Shown here: in pieces, positions 12,211-24,224 of the stretch
How positions within the stretch are numbered: the stretch's first letter is position 1
How the letters are laid out: the number at the start of each line of letters is the position of its first letter
Source: Betaproteobacteria bacterium SCN2
Lineage (GTDB): Bacteria > Pseudomonadota > Gammaproteobacteria > Burkholderiales > Thiobacillaceae
Reading direction: 5' to 3'
Assembly: GCA_008923285.1 (NCBI GenBank)
Contig: WBSG01000010.1
Coordinates: forward strand, 38,344 to 102,343
Length of the DNA stretch: 64,000 nt
Notes under the pieces: generated by a model
The model's input: only the letters and a program-made list of their open reading frames with translations
The model's database searches: none
Told to the model about the DNA's origin: nothing
Made by a program: the position numbers and the translations under genes

Positions 12211-12225
12211 GCCTGCCTCAACTCC

Positions 12226-12990
12226 ATGCTGACTGTCACTCCCATTCCCGCATTCAATGACAATTATATCTGGGCCCTGCACGATGCGCGTGACATCGTG
12301 CTGGTCGATCCCGGCGATGCCGCGCCCTGCATCGAATTCATCGAGTCGCACGGGCTTGGCCTTGCCGCCATTCTGGTCACCCATCATCACGGCGACCACG
12401 TCGGCGGGCTCGCCGCGCTCGCCGCGAAGTATCGCCCCCGCATCTACGGTCCCGCGCTGGAGAACATTCCGGCCAGGACCGATGCGGTTGCTGACGGCGA
12501 CACGATCACCCTGCAGTCCCCCGTGCTCCGTTTCAGCGTCATCGCCACGCCCGGCCACACGCTCGGCCATGTCGCCTACTACGGCAACGGCCGGCTGTTC
12601 TGCGGCGACACTCTGTTCGCCTGCGGCTGCGGCAGGCTGTTCGAGGGCACGCCGGCCATGATGGCCGCAAGCCTGGACAGGCTTGCGCAACTGCCCGGGG
12701 ACACGCTGGTCTTCTGCGCGCATGAATACACCTTGAGCAACATCCGCTTCGCGCGGGCCGTGGACGGGGCGAACGACGCGCTGCTGGAGCGGGAAAAGCG
12801 CGACATGACGTCGCGCAGGAACGGCGTGCCGACCCTGCCCTCCACCCTGGCGCTGGAGAAGGCAACCAATCCCTTCCTGCGCTGCGGCGAGCCAGCCCTC
12901 ATCGCGGCGGCCCAGGCACGGCTCGGGCGCCCAGCGCGCGATACCGTGGAAGTGTTTGCGGCCCTGCGCCGGGCCAAGGACGCCTTTTGA
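12226..12990 (+). CDS. gloB: Hydroxyacylglutathione hydrolase (glyoxalase II)
   Basis: A 254-residue metallo-beta-lactamase-fold enzyme that hydrolyses S-lactoylglutathione to D-lactate and glutathione, the second step of methylglyoxal detoxification. The binuclear metal motif is THHHGDHVGG. Further ligands lie in TPGHTLGH, FCGDTLF and FCAHEYT, and the C-terminal glutathione-binding domain (KATNPFLRC) is complete. The start ATG is 15 bases from the divergent methyltransferase start. Confidence 0.95.
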   Translation: MLTVTPIPAFNDNYIWALHDARDIVLVDPGDAAPCIEFIESHGLGLAAILVTHHHGDHVGGLAALAAKYRPRIYGPALENIPARTDAVADGDTITLQSPVLRFSVIATPGHTLGHVAYYGNGRLFCGDTLFACGCGRLFEGTPAMMAASLDRLAQLPGDTLVFCAHEYTLSNIRFARAVDGANDALLEREKRDMTSRRNGVPTLPSTLALEKATNPFLRCGEPALIAAAQARLGRPARDTVEVFAALRRAKDAF

Positions 12991-13068
12991 GCGTTTTGTG
13001 CGGTTGACCTCGCCGGTCGACGGGCATAGGATTTGGCCTGCGCACAATTACACCTGTAGGAGAAAGTC

Positions 13069-14589
13069 TTGCGCCTGCGTTTGATTGCATCGTTTGCCGT
13101 TTCCATCGGCCTGATGTCGCCGGTGGCCTACGGCGCGCAGGAAGTGCAACTGGCCTACAACGACAGCAGCCCTTCCTCCGCGTTCGCATTCACCGAAAGC
13201 ACCGACAATCTCTGGGATCGCCTTCGCGACGGCCTCAAGCTCGCCGAATTCGAGTCCCCGCTGACCCAGGTTCACGTCGACTGGTACGCCAAGCGGCCGG
13301 ACTATGTCGCGCGCATGCTGGACCGCTCGCGGCGTTATCTCTATCACATCGTGGAGGCGGTAGAGGAACGCGGCATGCCGATGGAAATCGCGCTCCTGCC
13401 CATGATCGAGAGCGCCTTCAATCCGCAGGCCTATTCGCGTTCGCACGCAGCCGGAATCTGGCAGTTCATTCCGTCCACCGGCCAGAATTTCGGACTCAAG
13501 CAGAACCCCTGGTACGACGGCCGGCGCGATGTCGCCGCGGCAACCCGGGCCGCGCTGGATTACCTGCAAAAGCTTTACCGGGACTTTGGCTCCTGGGAAC
13601 TGGCCCTGGCCGCCTACAACTGCGGCGAGGGCTGCGTATCCCGCGCCATCCAGAAGAACGCCGCGCAGGGCAAGCCGACCGACTACCAGAGCCTGGCATT
13701 GCCGCCCGAAACCCGCCACTACGTGCCCAAGCTGATGGCGATGCGGCAACTGGTGCTCCACCCGGAGAGTTTTGGCGTCGAGCTGAACCAGATTCCCAAC
13801 GAGCCGTATTTCACCCAGGTCTCGATCAACACCGGGGCCATGGACGTGCGTTCCGCCGCCAGGCTGGCGGGTCTTTCGGTCGACGAGTTCCTCGCCCTCA
13901 ACCCGGCCTTCCCGCGCAAGCTGATCAAGGCGGGCAGCAGCGTTTCCGTGCTGGTGCCGGTCGACCACGCCGAAGCCTTCCAGTCCAACCTGGACAAGGG
14001 CGAATGGGACAGATGGGAGCCGGTCAGCGCCAGGAAAGGCATGACCGTGGCTGAAATCGCCGAGCAGTTCGGCACCACGCCGGAGCGGATCGCGGAGCAC
14101 AACCAGCTGCACCTGCGCAACGGCCGCCTCATCAAGGACCAGGTCATTCTCGCCCCGCTCGGCAATGCAGAAAGCAGCGACCTCGCGGCTGCGACCTGGC
14201 AGGAAGCAGAAGCCGAGTCCAGGCAGCCGAGCGGCACCCCGGCGGAATACTATGTAGTGCGCAGGGGCGGGACGGTCGAACAGCTGGCCCGCAAGCTCGG
14301 CATCAAGGCGAGCGACATCCGGCTGTGGAACAAGCTGAAGTCCTCCAGGCTCCATGCCGGCCAGCGCCTGGTGGTAAAGCCGGCCACCTCCGAGGCCGCT
14401 TCTGCCAGGCTCGCGTCCGGCGCGGACAAAACCGCCAAGGCTGCCACCCGCTACACCGTGCGTCGCGGCGACACGCTGTATTCGATCGCCAATCGCTTCA
14501 ACGTTTCAGTCTCGCAGCTGAAAAGCTGGAACAAGCTGCAAAGCAACCACGTGCAGGCAGGCCGTCAGCTCACCATCAAGCGCAGCTAG
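13069..14589 (+). CDS. mltD: Membrane-bound lytic transglycosylase MltD with LysM repeats
   Basis: A 506-residue exported peptidoglycan lyase. A signal peptide (about 1-23) is followed by a family 1 SLT domain with catalytic Glu in LLPMIESAFNPQA, then SHAAGIWQFIPSTG and the LALAAYNCGEG motif. Three C-terminal LysM units follow, at about 322-365, 383-430 and 460-505. It starts at TTG, with a good AGGAG site six bases upstream and no nearby ATG. No lipobox cysteine is evident in the signal region, unlike E. coli MltD. It is convergent with the importer operon 18 bases away. Confidence 0.93.
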   Translation: MRLRLIASFAVSIGLMSPVAYGAQEVQLAYNDSSPSSAFAFTESTDNLWDRLRDGLKLAEFESPLTQVHVDWYAKRPDYVARMLDRSRRYLYHIVEAVEERGMPMEIALLPMIESAFNPQAYSRSHAAGIWQFIPSTGQNFGLKQNPWYDGRRDVAAATRAALDYLQKLYRDFGSWELALAAYNCGEGCVSRAIQKNAAQGKPTDYQSLALPPETRHYVPKLMAMRQLVLHPESFGVELNQIPNEPYFTQVSINTGAMDVRSAARLAGLSVDEFLALNPAFPRKLIKAGSSVSVLVPVDHAEAFQSNLDKGEWDRWEPVSARKGMTVAEIAEQFGTTPERIAEHNQLHLRNGRLIKDQVILAPLGNAESSDLAAATWQEAEAESRQPSGTPAEYYVVRRGGTVEQLARKLGIKASDIRLWNKLKSSRLHAGQRLVVKPATSEAASARLASGADKTAKAATRYTVRRGDTLYSIANRFNVSVSQLKSWNKLQSNHVQAGRQLTIKRS

Positions 14590-14607
14590 GGGCCCAACCC
14601 CCGCCGC

Positions 14608-16385
<1,778 letters not shown>

Positions 16386-16389
<4 letters not shown>

Positions 16390-17795
16390 GCCTTGCCTCC
16401 CCTCGCGGCCGTGCGCGGATCGAATGCATCCTGCACCACATCGGCGAACAGGTTGGCCGCCAGCACCAGCGCGAACATGAAGCTGAATGCCGCCAGCAGC
16501 GGCCACCACACGATGGGTTCGCGCGCGAGTTCCATACGCGCGGCATTGATCATGTTGCCCCAGCTGTTCATCACCGGGTCGACGCCGACGCCGACATAGG
16601 ACAGGATCGCCTCGGCCAGCACGAGGCCGGAAAAATCCATCACCACCGTGATCAGGATGAGATGCTGAACGTTGGGCAGGATGTGGCGCGCGAGGATGCG
16701 CGGGCCCGAAACGCCGAAGGCGCGCGCGGCCGTGACGTAGTCCAGCTCGCGCAGCTTCAGCGTCTCGGCGCGCAGCAGGCGCGCGAGCCCGGTCCAGCCG
16801 GTGAGGCCGATGATCACGCACAGCGCCAGCAGGCGCACGTCGGCGCGCTCGGCCACCGAAGAGAAACTCGCCTCGTTCTGCTCGATGAACACCTGAACGA
16901 TCAGCACCGCGGCCGCCACCAGCAGCACCCAGGGAATCGAGTTGAGCGTGGTGTAGACGTACTGGATGAAATCATCCACCCAGCCGCGGAAATAGCCCGC
17001 CAGCAGGCCGAGGCCGATGGCCGCCGGCAAGGTCACCAAGGTAGTCAGCGTTCCGATCACGAGGCCGGTGCGGATGCTCTTGAGCGACTGGTAAAGCACA
17101 TCCTGGCCGACCTTGTCGGTGCCGAACACGTGATAGCCGCCAGCCAGGCTCGCCACGGCGCCGCACGTCAGCAGCAGCATCGACACCGTGAGCAGCAGAC
17201 TCTTCCAGGCGATATCCCCCTCCTGCGGGCGCCACAGGCGCACTAGTGCGGCAGCGAAGCCGCAGCGCCACAAGCGTTTCAGGGGTACGGCCAGCAAAAC
17301 GGCGAATAGCAGGGAAGCCGCCAGCCCCAGCGCCAGCCCCTTCAGTGTGCGTGCCATGACATCGCCCAGCCAGTCCTGCTGCGGGTCGGCCAGGTGCGCG
17401 CCGCCGAACTGCAGTCGCGGCGTTTCGCGCACGGTGCTGCCGTCCGGCCGCTGAACGGTTTCCCGTGACTGGGCATGCGTGGCGAGCGGCGCCGAGTAGG
17501 TGCGCTCGTTGCGCGCCGTAAACGGAACCAGGGCCCGGTCCAGCAGGCTTTTCACTTCCACGTCGAGCTGGCCGTTATCGAGCCGTTCGCGGTAATGCAG
17601 GCTGTCAGCCAGGCCGACCAGCACGAAAACGCCGAGCACTGCCAGCGACGACATGCCCATCGGCCGGGCCAGAACCTTGCGCCAGGATGCGCGCAGCGCC
17701 GGGGTGCGCGCGATGTGCCAGGCGAAGCCGCCGCAGATCAGCACCAGCAGCCAGATGAGCGCATCCGTCCACAGGATCACCGGCTGGAAGCTCAT
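16386..17795 (-). CDS. yejE: Peptide ABC importer permease (YejE-like)
   Basis: A 469-residue inner-membrane permease. It has an N-terminal helix pair, a periplasmic insertion of about 100 residues (containing [12 protein letters not shown]) seen in YejE-type proteins, and a C-terminal transport core of five to six helices. The EAA loop is [20 protein letters not shown], which docks onto the ATPase. It overlaps both neighbours by four bases, so the operon is translationally coupled. Confidence 0.9.
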
Positions 17796-18769
17796 GTCAG
17801 CTTCACCCGCGGATCGACCAGCGTATAAGACAAGTCGGTCAGCAAGAGGCCCAGAATGTAGAGCGCCGAGCCGAGGAAGACCATGGATTGCACGATGGCG
17901 AAGTCCTGCGCGCGGATGGCGTCGATGGTGTAGCTGCCGAGCCCGGGAATGCCGAAGAAGGATTCGGTGACCAGGCTACCGGTAAAGAGCAGCGGCAGCA
18001 CCACCACCGCACCGGTGAGAATCGGGATCATGCCGTTCTTCAGCACATGGCGGAACAGCACGCGCAGCTCCGACAACCCCTTGGCGCGCGCCGTGCGCAC
18101 GTAGTCCTTGCCGATTTCCTCAATGAAGATGGTGCGATACCAGCGCGCCCCGCTGCCGATGCCGGCAGCCACCGACACCAGCACCGGCAGGAGAATGAAC
18201 TTGAAGCCGTCGATGCCGCCGCCGAAGCCGGAAATCGGCAGCCATTGCCACAGCTTGGCGATAAAATACTGGCCGGCGATGATGTAGAACAGGCTGGAAA
18301 TCGACATCAGCGCGATCAATCCGGCCACGCCGGCATATTCCAGCCGCGTGCCGCGATAAAAGATCATCAGCAAGGCCGCGGTGATGTTGACCATGATGCC
18401 GATGACGAATACCGGCAGCGCGATCGCCAGCGAGGGCCACATGCGCGTCTTGATGTCGCGCGCGATGTCGCGGCCATCGTCGGCCTTGCCGAAATCGAAG
18501 CTGAACAGCTTGATCGAGCGGTCGACGAACAGCGTTTCGGTCACGGCCCGGATTCCGTGCTGCTCAGGGTTGTGGAACAAGGGCTTGTCGTAGCCGTGCT
18601 CGGCCTTCCACTGTTCGATCGCCTCGGGCGTGACGTGCTTCACGCCGAGGTGAATGCGCGCCATGTTGTCCGGCGTGTTGACGACGAAGAACAGGAAGAA
18701 GGTAATGAGGTTGACCCCGATGAGGATGGGGATGGCGTACAGCAGGCGGCGCAGGATGTAGCGGATCAT
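17792..18769 (-). CDS. yejB: Peptide ABC importer permease (YejB-like)
   Basis: A 325-residue DppB/OppB-class permease. The N-terminus RYILRRLLYAIPILIGVNLITF is typical of this class. A periplasmic segment follows, then the core with EAA motif RTARAKGLSELRVLFRHVLKN. The C-terminus [14 protein letters not shown] is the usual family ending. It pairs with the YejE-like permease to form the channel. Its start overlaps the end of the binding-protein gene by four bases. Confidence 0.92.
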   Translation of the reverse strand: MIRYILRRLLYAIPILIGVNLITFFLFFVVNTPDNMARIHLGVKHVTPEAIEQWKAEHGYDKPLFHNPEQHGIRAVTETLFVDRSIKLFSFDFGKADDGRDIARDIKTRMWPSLAIALPVFVIGIMVNITAALLMIFYRGTRLEYAGVAGLIALMSISSLFYIIAGQYFIAKLWQWLPISGFGGGIDGFKFILLPVLVSVAAGIGSGARWYRTIFIEEIGKDYVRTARAKGLSELRVLFRHVLKNGMIPILTGAVVVLPLLFTGSLVTESFFGIPGLGSYTIDAIRAQDFAIVQSMVFLGSALYILGLLLTDLSYTLVDPRVKLT

Positions 18770-20895
18770 CCCCGCCCCTCCTCATGCCTGCGATACTGGC
18801 GCCAGGCCGGCCAGAACAGGGCCAGCAGGACGATCGCGCCCGCGGCGAAGGGCCACAGCACCGGACGATTCCATTGCGCCCGGCTCTGTTCGCGCAATCC
18901 GGCGTCGATGCGCCGGTATTTCAGCGTGTTGTTGGCCATGAGGTTGGGCTTGACGTTGCCGACCCAGGCATGCTGCAGGCTGAAGCCCTTGGGAAAGAAG
19001 CCGAACAGCCAGGGCGCATCCTCGCGCAGGATGGCGGTCATGCGGTCAATGACTTGCTGCCGTTCGGGGCCGTTGGCCATGCCCTTCATCTGCGCGAACA
19101 GGCGGTCGAATTCCGCATTACCGTAATTGGCGGCATTCTCGCCGTTCCTGCCGGCCTTGGCGTTGGGTCCGTAGAGCAGGAACAGGAAGTTCTCCGGGTC
19201 GGGATAATCGGCGTTCCAGCCCCATTCGAAGAGTTGCGCATTGCCGCGCAGCATCTTGTCCTGGAAGCGGTTGTAGTCGGTGGCGCGGATCACCAGCTGG
19301 ATGTCGAGCTTCCTGAACTGCTTGATCAGCCAGTCGAGCCGCGACTTGGCGTCGGGGCCGGTGGCGGCGGTATCGAAATACAGCACCAGCGGCTCGCCGG
19401 TCCTGGCATTGCGGCCGTTTGGATAGCCGGCTTCACGCAATAGCCGTTTAGCCTCCTCGATGCTGCGGCGCTGGCCGGGGGCGGCATAGACCACGGGGTT
19501 GAAATCGTCCTTGTAGCCGAAGATGCCGGGCGGCAGCGGACCATGCGCGGAAATGCCGCGCCCATTGAGGAAAATGGAAATGAATTCCTCGTAATCGACC
19601 GCAATGGAAATGGCCTGCCTGAGCTTGCGAGCGGCCTCGCCGCCGGGATGCCCCACCAGCGGGTCCTTCATGTTGAAGCCCATGTAGCGGTTGGAGGTGG
19701 TGACGGCCGTGACCAGCTTGATGCCCTTCGCCCTCATCTCCGGCGCAAGATCGGCCTCGCCATCGGGCGTGAACTGCACGGCCTGATCGAAATTGTCGGA
19801 GCTGATGCCGGAAGCATCGTAGTAGCCCTGCTGGAATTTGTTCCACTGCGGGATGTCCTCCTTTTCCAGGGTGAATACCGCGCGATCGAGCAGGGGCAGC
19901 GTCTTGCCGGCGTCCGCCAGCAGGCCTTTTTCCGCATCGCCCGGCTCGCCTTCGCCGGGATAGGTTTCGCCATGGAAATTTGGATTGCGCGTCAGCACCA
20001 TGCGGCGGTTGGGATCGTTCTCGCTCAGCATGAACGGTCCGGTGCCGACCGGGAACCAGTCAAGGTTGAGGTTGCGCTCGGCCATGCCCGGCTGGGCGTA
20101 GAACCGCTCCGCCTCCCACGGTACCGGCGCGAAGAACGGCATCGCCAGCCAGTAGATGAACTGCGGGTAGTGCGTCTTCAGGGAGATGCGGAAGCTGTAT
20201 TTGCCGGTAACCTGAGCGCCGGAAAAATCATGCGGGCGCAGGTCGAACCAGGCGGCTTTCGGCAGCGCCTCGGCCGCCCTGGACAGGCGCTGATTGAATT
20301 CGTCGAGGCCCTCGATGTATTCGCTCATGAGGCCGAAGATCGGCGAGTTGATGCGCGGACTGGCGAGACGCTTGACCTCGTACACGTAATCCTCTGCCAC
20401 AAGCTCGCGGCTGCCTGCATGCTCGAAGTCGCCGAGCGTGTCGATGCCCTCGAGATCCTGCGCCGAGAGCCCGAAGTAGCGCGGCTCGCCGTCCGGCAAG
20501 CGCGCGAAGGCCGGATGCGGCTGGTAGCGGATGCCGGGCCTGATCGTGATGTCGTAGGTGGTACGGGCAATGGCCGACGTGGGCGCGTCGGCAGGCAGTT
20601 CGCGCCCCGCCCGGTCCCAGTAGCGCACTACCGGCATGCCCTCGGTGGTCAGCGGCTCCAGCGCGTAGGGCCGCTTGAGAAAATGGTATTGCAGCGGCGG
20701 CTCATAGATCTGGCCGGTGAATTCGACCTCGTTGCTGCTGTACGAACGCGCCGGATCGAGCCGCTTGGGGCGCTCCTCGAACACGGTATACAGCGTGTTG
20801 GTGGATGCGTCCTCGGTGGGATAGGGATTGTTCCAGGCCTCGCCGCAGCCTGACAGCAGAACCGGCAACAATAAGGAGATGAGCCAGAGACGCAT
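18766..20895 (-). CDS. yejA: Peptide-binding lipoprotein (YejA-like SBP)
   Basis: A 709-residue family 5 extracellular solute-binding protein. The ATG at 20895 gives a lipoprotein signal with lipobox LLSGC (Cys17), which anchors the protein to the membrane. SBP_bac_5 features include [36 protein letters not shown] and [16 protein letters not shown] hydrophobic segment near the C-terminus (about residues 680-698, [17 protein letters not shown]) is unusual for a binding protein and may be a second membrane anchor. It is the first gene of the importer operon, divergent from fabI. Confidence 0.88.
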   Translation of the reverse strand: MRLWLISLLLPVLLSGCGEAWNNPYPTEDASTNTLYTVFEERPKRLDPARSYSSNEVEFTGQIYEPPLQYHFLKRPYALEPLTTEGMPVVRYWDRAGRELPADAPTSAIARTTYDITIRPGIRYQPHPAFARLPDGEPRYFGLSAQDLEGIDTLGDFEHAGSRELVAEDYVYEVKRLASPRINSPIFGLMSEYIEGLDEFNQRLSRAAEALPKAAWFDLRPHDFSGAQVTGKYSFRISLKTHYPQFIYWLAMPFFAPVPWEAERFYAQPGMAERNLNLDWFPVGTGPFMLSENDPNRRMVLTRNPNFHGETYPGEGEPGDAEKGLLADAGKTLPLLDRAVFTLEKEDIPQWNKFQQGYYDASGISSDNFDQAVQFTPDGEADLAPEMRAKGIKLVTAVTTSNRYMGFNMKDPLVGHPGGEAARKLRQAISIAVDYEEFISIFLNGRGISAHGPLPPGIFGYKDDFNPVVYAAPGQRRSIEEAKRLLREAGYPNGRNARTGEPLVLYFDTAATGPDAKSRLDWLIKQFRKLDIQLVIRATDYNRFQDKMLRGNAQLFEWGWNADYPDPENFLFLLYGPNAKAGRNGENAANYGNAEFDRLFAQMKGMANGPERQQVIDRMTAILREDAPWLFGFFPKGFSLQHAWVGNVKPNLMANNTLKYRRIDAGLREQSRAQWNRPVLWPFAAGAIVLLALFWPAWRQYRRHEEGRG

Positions 20896-20979
20896 GGGCA
20901 GATAGTGTACCAAGGCTGGGCGGCTTGTCAGCGTATAATCCGGCTATTCGATTATTGTTCTCAGCTGCAAGGAAAAGAC

Positions 20980-21762
20980 ATGGGTTTTCTCGCCGGCAAA
21001 AAAATCCTCATCACCGGACTGATCAGCAACCGTTCCATCGCCTATGGCATTGCCGGCGCCTGCAAGCGCGAAGGCGCCGAACTCGCCTTCACCTACCAGG
21101 GCGACCGTGCCAAGGACCGTGTGGTCGAATTCGCCAGGGAGTTCGGCTCCGACATCGCCCTGCCCTGCGACGTCTCCAGCGACGAAGAGATCGAAGCGGT
21201 CTTCGTCGAACTGGCAAAGAAATGGGACGGCCTCGACGGCCTCGTGCATTCCGTCGCCTTCGCCCCCAAGCAGGCGCTGACTGGCGACTACCTTGATGCG
21301 GTGACGCGCGAAAACTTCCGCATCGCCCACGACATCAGTTCCTACAGCTTCGCTGCCCTGGCCAAGGCGGCACTGCCAATGATGGAAGGCCGCAATGCCG
21401 CCTTGCTTACGCTCAGCTATCTCGGCGCCATCCGCTCCGTGCCCAACTACAACGTCATGGGACTGGCCAAGGCCAGCCTGGAGTCCGGCGTCTATTACAT
21501 GGCGCAAAGCCTCGGGCCGCGCGGCATCCGCGTGAATGCGGTATCCGCAGGCCCGATCAGGACCCTGGCCGCAAGCGGCATCGCCAATTTCAATGAGAAG
21601 CTGGACATCGTCGCAAAGAATGCCCCGCTGCGCCGCAACGTTACCATCGACGAAGTCGGCAATGCCGCCGCCTTCCTGCTGTCGGACCTCGCTTCCGGCA
21701 TCACCGGCGAAATTACCTACGTGGATGCGGGCTTCAACACCACGGCTGGCGCCGAGACATGA
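20980..21762 (+). CDS. fabI: Enoyl-ACP reductase FabI
   Basis: A 260-residue short-chain dehydrogenase that completes each cycle of fatty acid elongation with NADH. The N-terminal motif [20 protein letters not shown] is the FabI form of the cofactor loop. The catalytic pair is Tyr157 and Lys164 (YNVMGLAK), and [13 protein letters not shown] forms the substrate loop. A GCAAGGAAAAG ribosome site precedes the ATG. A strong bidirectional terminator follows, and ppiD converges on it. Confidence 0.96.
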   Translation: MGFLAGKKILITGLISNRSIAYGIAGACKREGAELAFTYQGDRAKDRVVEFAREFGSDIALPCDVSSDEEIEAVFVELAKKWDGLDGLVHSVAFAPKQALTGDYLDAVTRENFRIAHDISSYSFAALAKAALPMMEGRNAALLTLSYLGAIRSVPNYNVMGLAKASLESGVYYMAQSLGPRGIRVNAVSAGPIRTLAASGIANFNEKLDIVAKNAPLRRNVTIDEVGNAAAFLLSDLASGITGEITYVDAGFNTTAGAET

Positions 21763-21781
21763 CCGAATCCAGCCTGCGATG

Positions 21782-21812
21782 AAAAAAACGCGCCTCTCGG
21801 CGCGTTTTTTTC
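21782..21812. terminator. Bidirectional terminator between fabI and ppiD
   Basis: AAAAAACGCGCC and GGCGCGTTTTTT pair perfectly around a TCTC loop, with an A-run on one side and a T-run on the other. It lies between two convergent stop codons and can stop transcription from both directions. Confidence 0.92.
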
Positions 21813-21831
21813 GGCGGGTCTGGCCGTTGCC

Positions 21832-23724
21832 TCAGTCCCGCTTCTCCAGGGCGCCGGGCTTGATCACGATTTTCTGCGTAGCCTTGACCAGTTCCATCTG
21901 CGCAAGCGCATCGCTCTGCGCATAGGCCTGGCGCAGGCCGTTTTCCACGGCCGCACGCAGCATGGGGTTGGCCGTGTCCTCGATGATGCGCGTCACCCGC
22001 ACGATGCGATAGCTGCCGTCAGGCATGCCTGCGCCGACATAAGCGGGCAGCTTGGCCGTATCCACACGCATGATCGACTGCACCGTCTTGGCATCGAGGC
22101 CTTCGGGCTGTTGGCGGCCGATCAGCTTGAATGCCGACCACGCGGCTAGCGCCGGCTCCTTGCCCTGGTTCAGTTCGGCGATCTGCGACTGGCCCATCTT
22201 CGCGACGAGGCTCGCGGTTTGCTCCGCCTGCAGCTTCGCGCGAATGGCTTCGGAGACTTCCGCAACCGGCTTCTGTCTCGCCGGCCGGTGATCGATGACG
22301 CGCGCGGCCGCCATCGTGGTGCGGCTGGTTTCCACGGGTTCGATGTTCTGCCGGCTCTTGATGGCATCGGCGGTGAAAACCGCGTCAAGCAGCTTGTCCG
22401 AATCGAAAGGCGCGGCGGCCTTGTCATTCCGGCTCATCCAGTCAGTGGTCTGTATCGACAGCTTCAGCGCGTCCGCCGCCGGCTTCAGGCTGGCGGCCTG
22501 CTCATAGACCAGGTTGCTGAAATTCTCCGCCGCTTCGGCATAATGCTTTTGCGCCTGCTGCCTGCGGATTTCCGCCTCGATTTGCGCACGCACCGCAGCC
22601 AGCGGCGGCGTCTTCGCCTGGATGCCGTCGAGGCGGATGATGTGGAAGCCGAATTCGGATTCCACCAGCCGCATCTCGCCGGGCTTCATGGAAAATACGG
22701 CATCCTCGAACGGCTTCACCATCATGCCGCGGCCAAAGCTGCCCAGGCTGCCGCCGTCGACCGCGGACCCCTCATCCTGCGATTCGCGCCTGGCCACATC
22801 GGCAAAGGTCTGGGGGGCCTTTTGCAACGCTGCGAGCAGGGTTTCGGCCCTGGCTTTCGCCTGCTTGCGCGCCTCGGCATCGCCTTGCGCCGCGCCGATC
22901 AGGACATGGCTGGCGCTGCGCTCCTCCGGCGGCCCGAGCGAAGCGGCGTTGCTCGCGTAATATTCCTGCACTTCCTTTTCGCTGGGCTGGATGTTCCTGG
23001 ACAGTTCGTCCAGCGACAGCACCGCATATTCGACCCGCACTGCCTCGGGCTCGACGTACTCGGTCTTGTGCGCATCGTAGTAGGCCTGGATGTCCTTCTC
23101 GGTGACATTCACCTGGCCCGCAACCGCAGCCGGGCTGATCTCGTACCAGGAAATTTCACGGCGCTGGCCGGCAATCCTGGCCACCAGCTCTACAGACGTG
23201 GCGGGAAGAAGCGCCCCGGCAAGCACGGGCTGGCGCATGAGGCCCAGTGCAATGTCGCGCCTCAGCTGGTATTCGAAATAGGCCGGGGTATAGCCGCGCT
23301 GGGCCAGTACGCGCTTGTAGCGTTCGGGCGAGAATTTGCCGTCTTCCTGAAACGGCGGCAGTTGCTGCAACAGCGCCGCAATCTGTGCATCCGTCACCTC
23401 CAGCCCGATGGCGTTGGCCTCCTGCAGCATCGCTTCTTCCTCGGCCATCGATCGCAGCACCTGCTCGCGGAATTCCGCGCTCTGGGTCATGGAGGAATCG
23501 AAATTCGGCCCCATCGCCTGGCGCAGGCGATCGGCCTGCTCCCGGAGCATGTCCGTGTATGCCTGGCGGGTCACGCCCGAATCCCCGACTTCGGCAATCA
23601 CCTCATTGCCGCCGCCCGAACTGAAATAGGCGTCTACGCCCCACAGGGCGAAGGGAATGGTGATGAGGGCGAGAATGATCTTGGCGAACAAGCCTTGTGC
23701 CCGTTTGCGTATGGCTTCCAGCAT
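21832..23724 (-). CDS. ppiD: Periplasmic folding chaperone / PPIase PpiD
   Basis: A 630-residue protein anchored by one N-terminal helix (about residues 13-32, KIILALITIPFALWGVDAYF) with a large periplasmic part of the SurA/PpiD type. An N-terminal SurA_N-like helical domain is followed by a parvulin domain at about 265-360 (SASHVLIGA, GGSLGSFGRGMMVKPFEDAVF, EFGFHIIRLD). It assists outer-membrane protein folding at the Sec exit. ATG at 23724 (MLEAIRKRAQGL) matches the usual PpiD start. It lies downstream of lon, HU and two tRNA genes, the conserved order in this class. Confidence 0.93.
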   Translation of the reverse strand: MLEAIRKRAQGLFAKIILALITIPFALWGVDAYFSSGGGNEVIAEVGDSGVTRQAYTDMLREQADRLRQAMGPNFDSSMTQSAEFREQVLRSMAEEEAMLQEANAIGLEVTDAQIAALLQQLPPFQEDGKFSPERYKRVLAQRGYTPAYFEYQLRRDIALGLMRQPVLAGALLPATSVELVARIAGQRREISWYEISPAAVAGQVNVTEKDIQAYYDAHKTEYVEPEAVRVEYAVLSLDELSRNIQPSEKEVQEYYASNAASLGPPEERSASHVLIGAAQGDAEARKQAKARAETLLAALQKAPQTFADVARRESQDEGSAVDGGSLGSFGRGMMVKPFEDAVFSMKPGEMRLVESEFGFHIIRLDGIQAKTPPLAAVRAQIEAEIRRQQAQKHYAEAAENFSNLVYEQAASLKPAADALKLSIQTTDWMSRNDKAAAPFDSDKLLDAVFTADAIKSRQNIEPVETSRTTMAAARVIDHRPARQKPVAEVSEAIRAKLQAEQTASLVAKMGQSQIAELNQGKEPALAAWSAFKLIGRQQPEGLDAKTVQSIMRVDTAKLPAYVGAGMPDGSYRIVRVTRIIEDTANPMLRAAVENGLRQAYAQSDALAQMELVKATQKIVIKPGALEKRD

Positions 23725-23803
23725 ATCGGTCTCTGATGCAACGACAAAGCGCAATTGTCGCCCGAAACGATGGCGATGTGTACGGCTTTGGCGGACAGAA
23801 AAG

Positions 23804-23832
23804 AAAAAAGCGAACCTGAGTTCGCTTTTTTC
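23804..23832 (-). terminator. Terminator of tRNA-Asp
   Basis: AAAAAAGCGAAC pairs with GTTCGCTTTTTT around a four-base loop, directly downstream of tRNA-Asp on the minus strand. The arms give a T-run in both directions. Confidence 0.85.
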
Positions 23833-23837
23833 GGTGT

Positions 23838-23914
23838 TGGCGGAGCGGACGGGACTCGAACCCGCGACCCCCGGCGTGACAGGCCGGTATTCTAACCAAC
23901 TGAACTACCGCTCC
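23838..23914 (-). tRNA. tRNA-Asp (GTC)
   Basis: A 77-base cloverleaf is read on the minus strand. The acceptor GGAGCGG pairs with CCGCTCC, the D-arm is GTTC-AGTTGGTTAGAA, the anticodon stem-loop CCGGCCTGTCACGCCGG carries GTC, and the T-arm GCGGGTTCGAGTCCCGT is complete. The CCA end is encoded. Confidence 0.97.
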
Positions 23915-23993
23915 AGAGTTTTGCGCTTGCACAACCCCCTCAAGCGCAGGCCGCAATTATACACACGACACAAAAAAAGTGGATGCCTGCCGA

Positions 23994-24034
23994 AGAAAAA
24001 ATTCCTCGCGGCGAACGAACGCCGGGATTTTTTC
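23994..24034. terminator. Terminator-like hairpin between the tRNA genes
   Basis: GAAAAAATTCC and GGATTTTTTC flank an inner CGGCG/CGCCG stem with an AACGAA loop. The A- and T-runs on either side make it terminator-like in both directions, although the outer stem contains a bulge. Confidence 0.55.
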
Positions 24035-24056
24035 GCCTCTCGCTGTACGCCTCGAT

Positions 24057-24087
24057 GCAAAAAGGCCCGCAACTGCTGCGGGCCTTT
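24057..24087 (-). terminator. Terminator of tRNA-Val
   Basis: AAAGGCCCGCA pairs with TGCGGGCCTTT around ACTGC. On the minus strand the stem ends in five T residues, 30 bases after the tRNA-Val CCA end. Confidence 0.85.
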
Positions 24088-24117
24088 CGCCATGGTGACG
24101 CCATGATGCGTCAAATC

Positions 24118-24193
24118 TGGTGGGTGCTGACGGGTTCGAACCGCCGACATTCGCCTTGTAAGGGCGACGCTCTACCAACTGAGCTAAGCACCC
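24118..24193 (-). tRNA. tRNA-Val (TAC)
   Basis: A 76-base cloverleaf on the minus strand. The acceptor GGGTGCT pairs with AGCACCC, the D-arm is GCTCAGTTGGTAGAGC, the anticodon arm CGCCCTTACAAGGCG carries TAC, and the T-arm is CGGCGGTTCGAACCCGTC (one imperfect pair). The CCA end is encoded. Confidence 0.97.
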
Positions 24194-24224
24194 GTTGATA
24201 CGGTATTGCTGTTGGTGACGCGAA

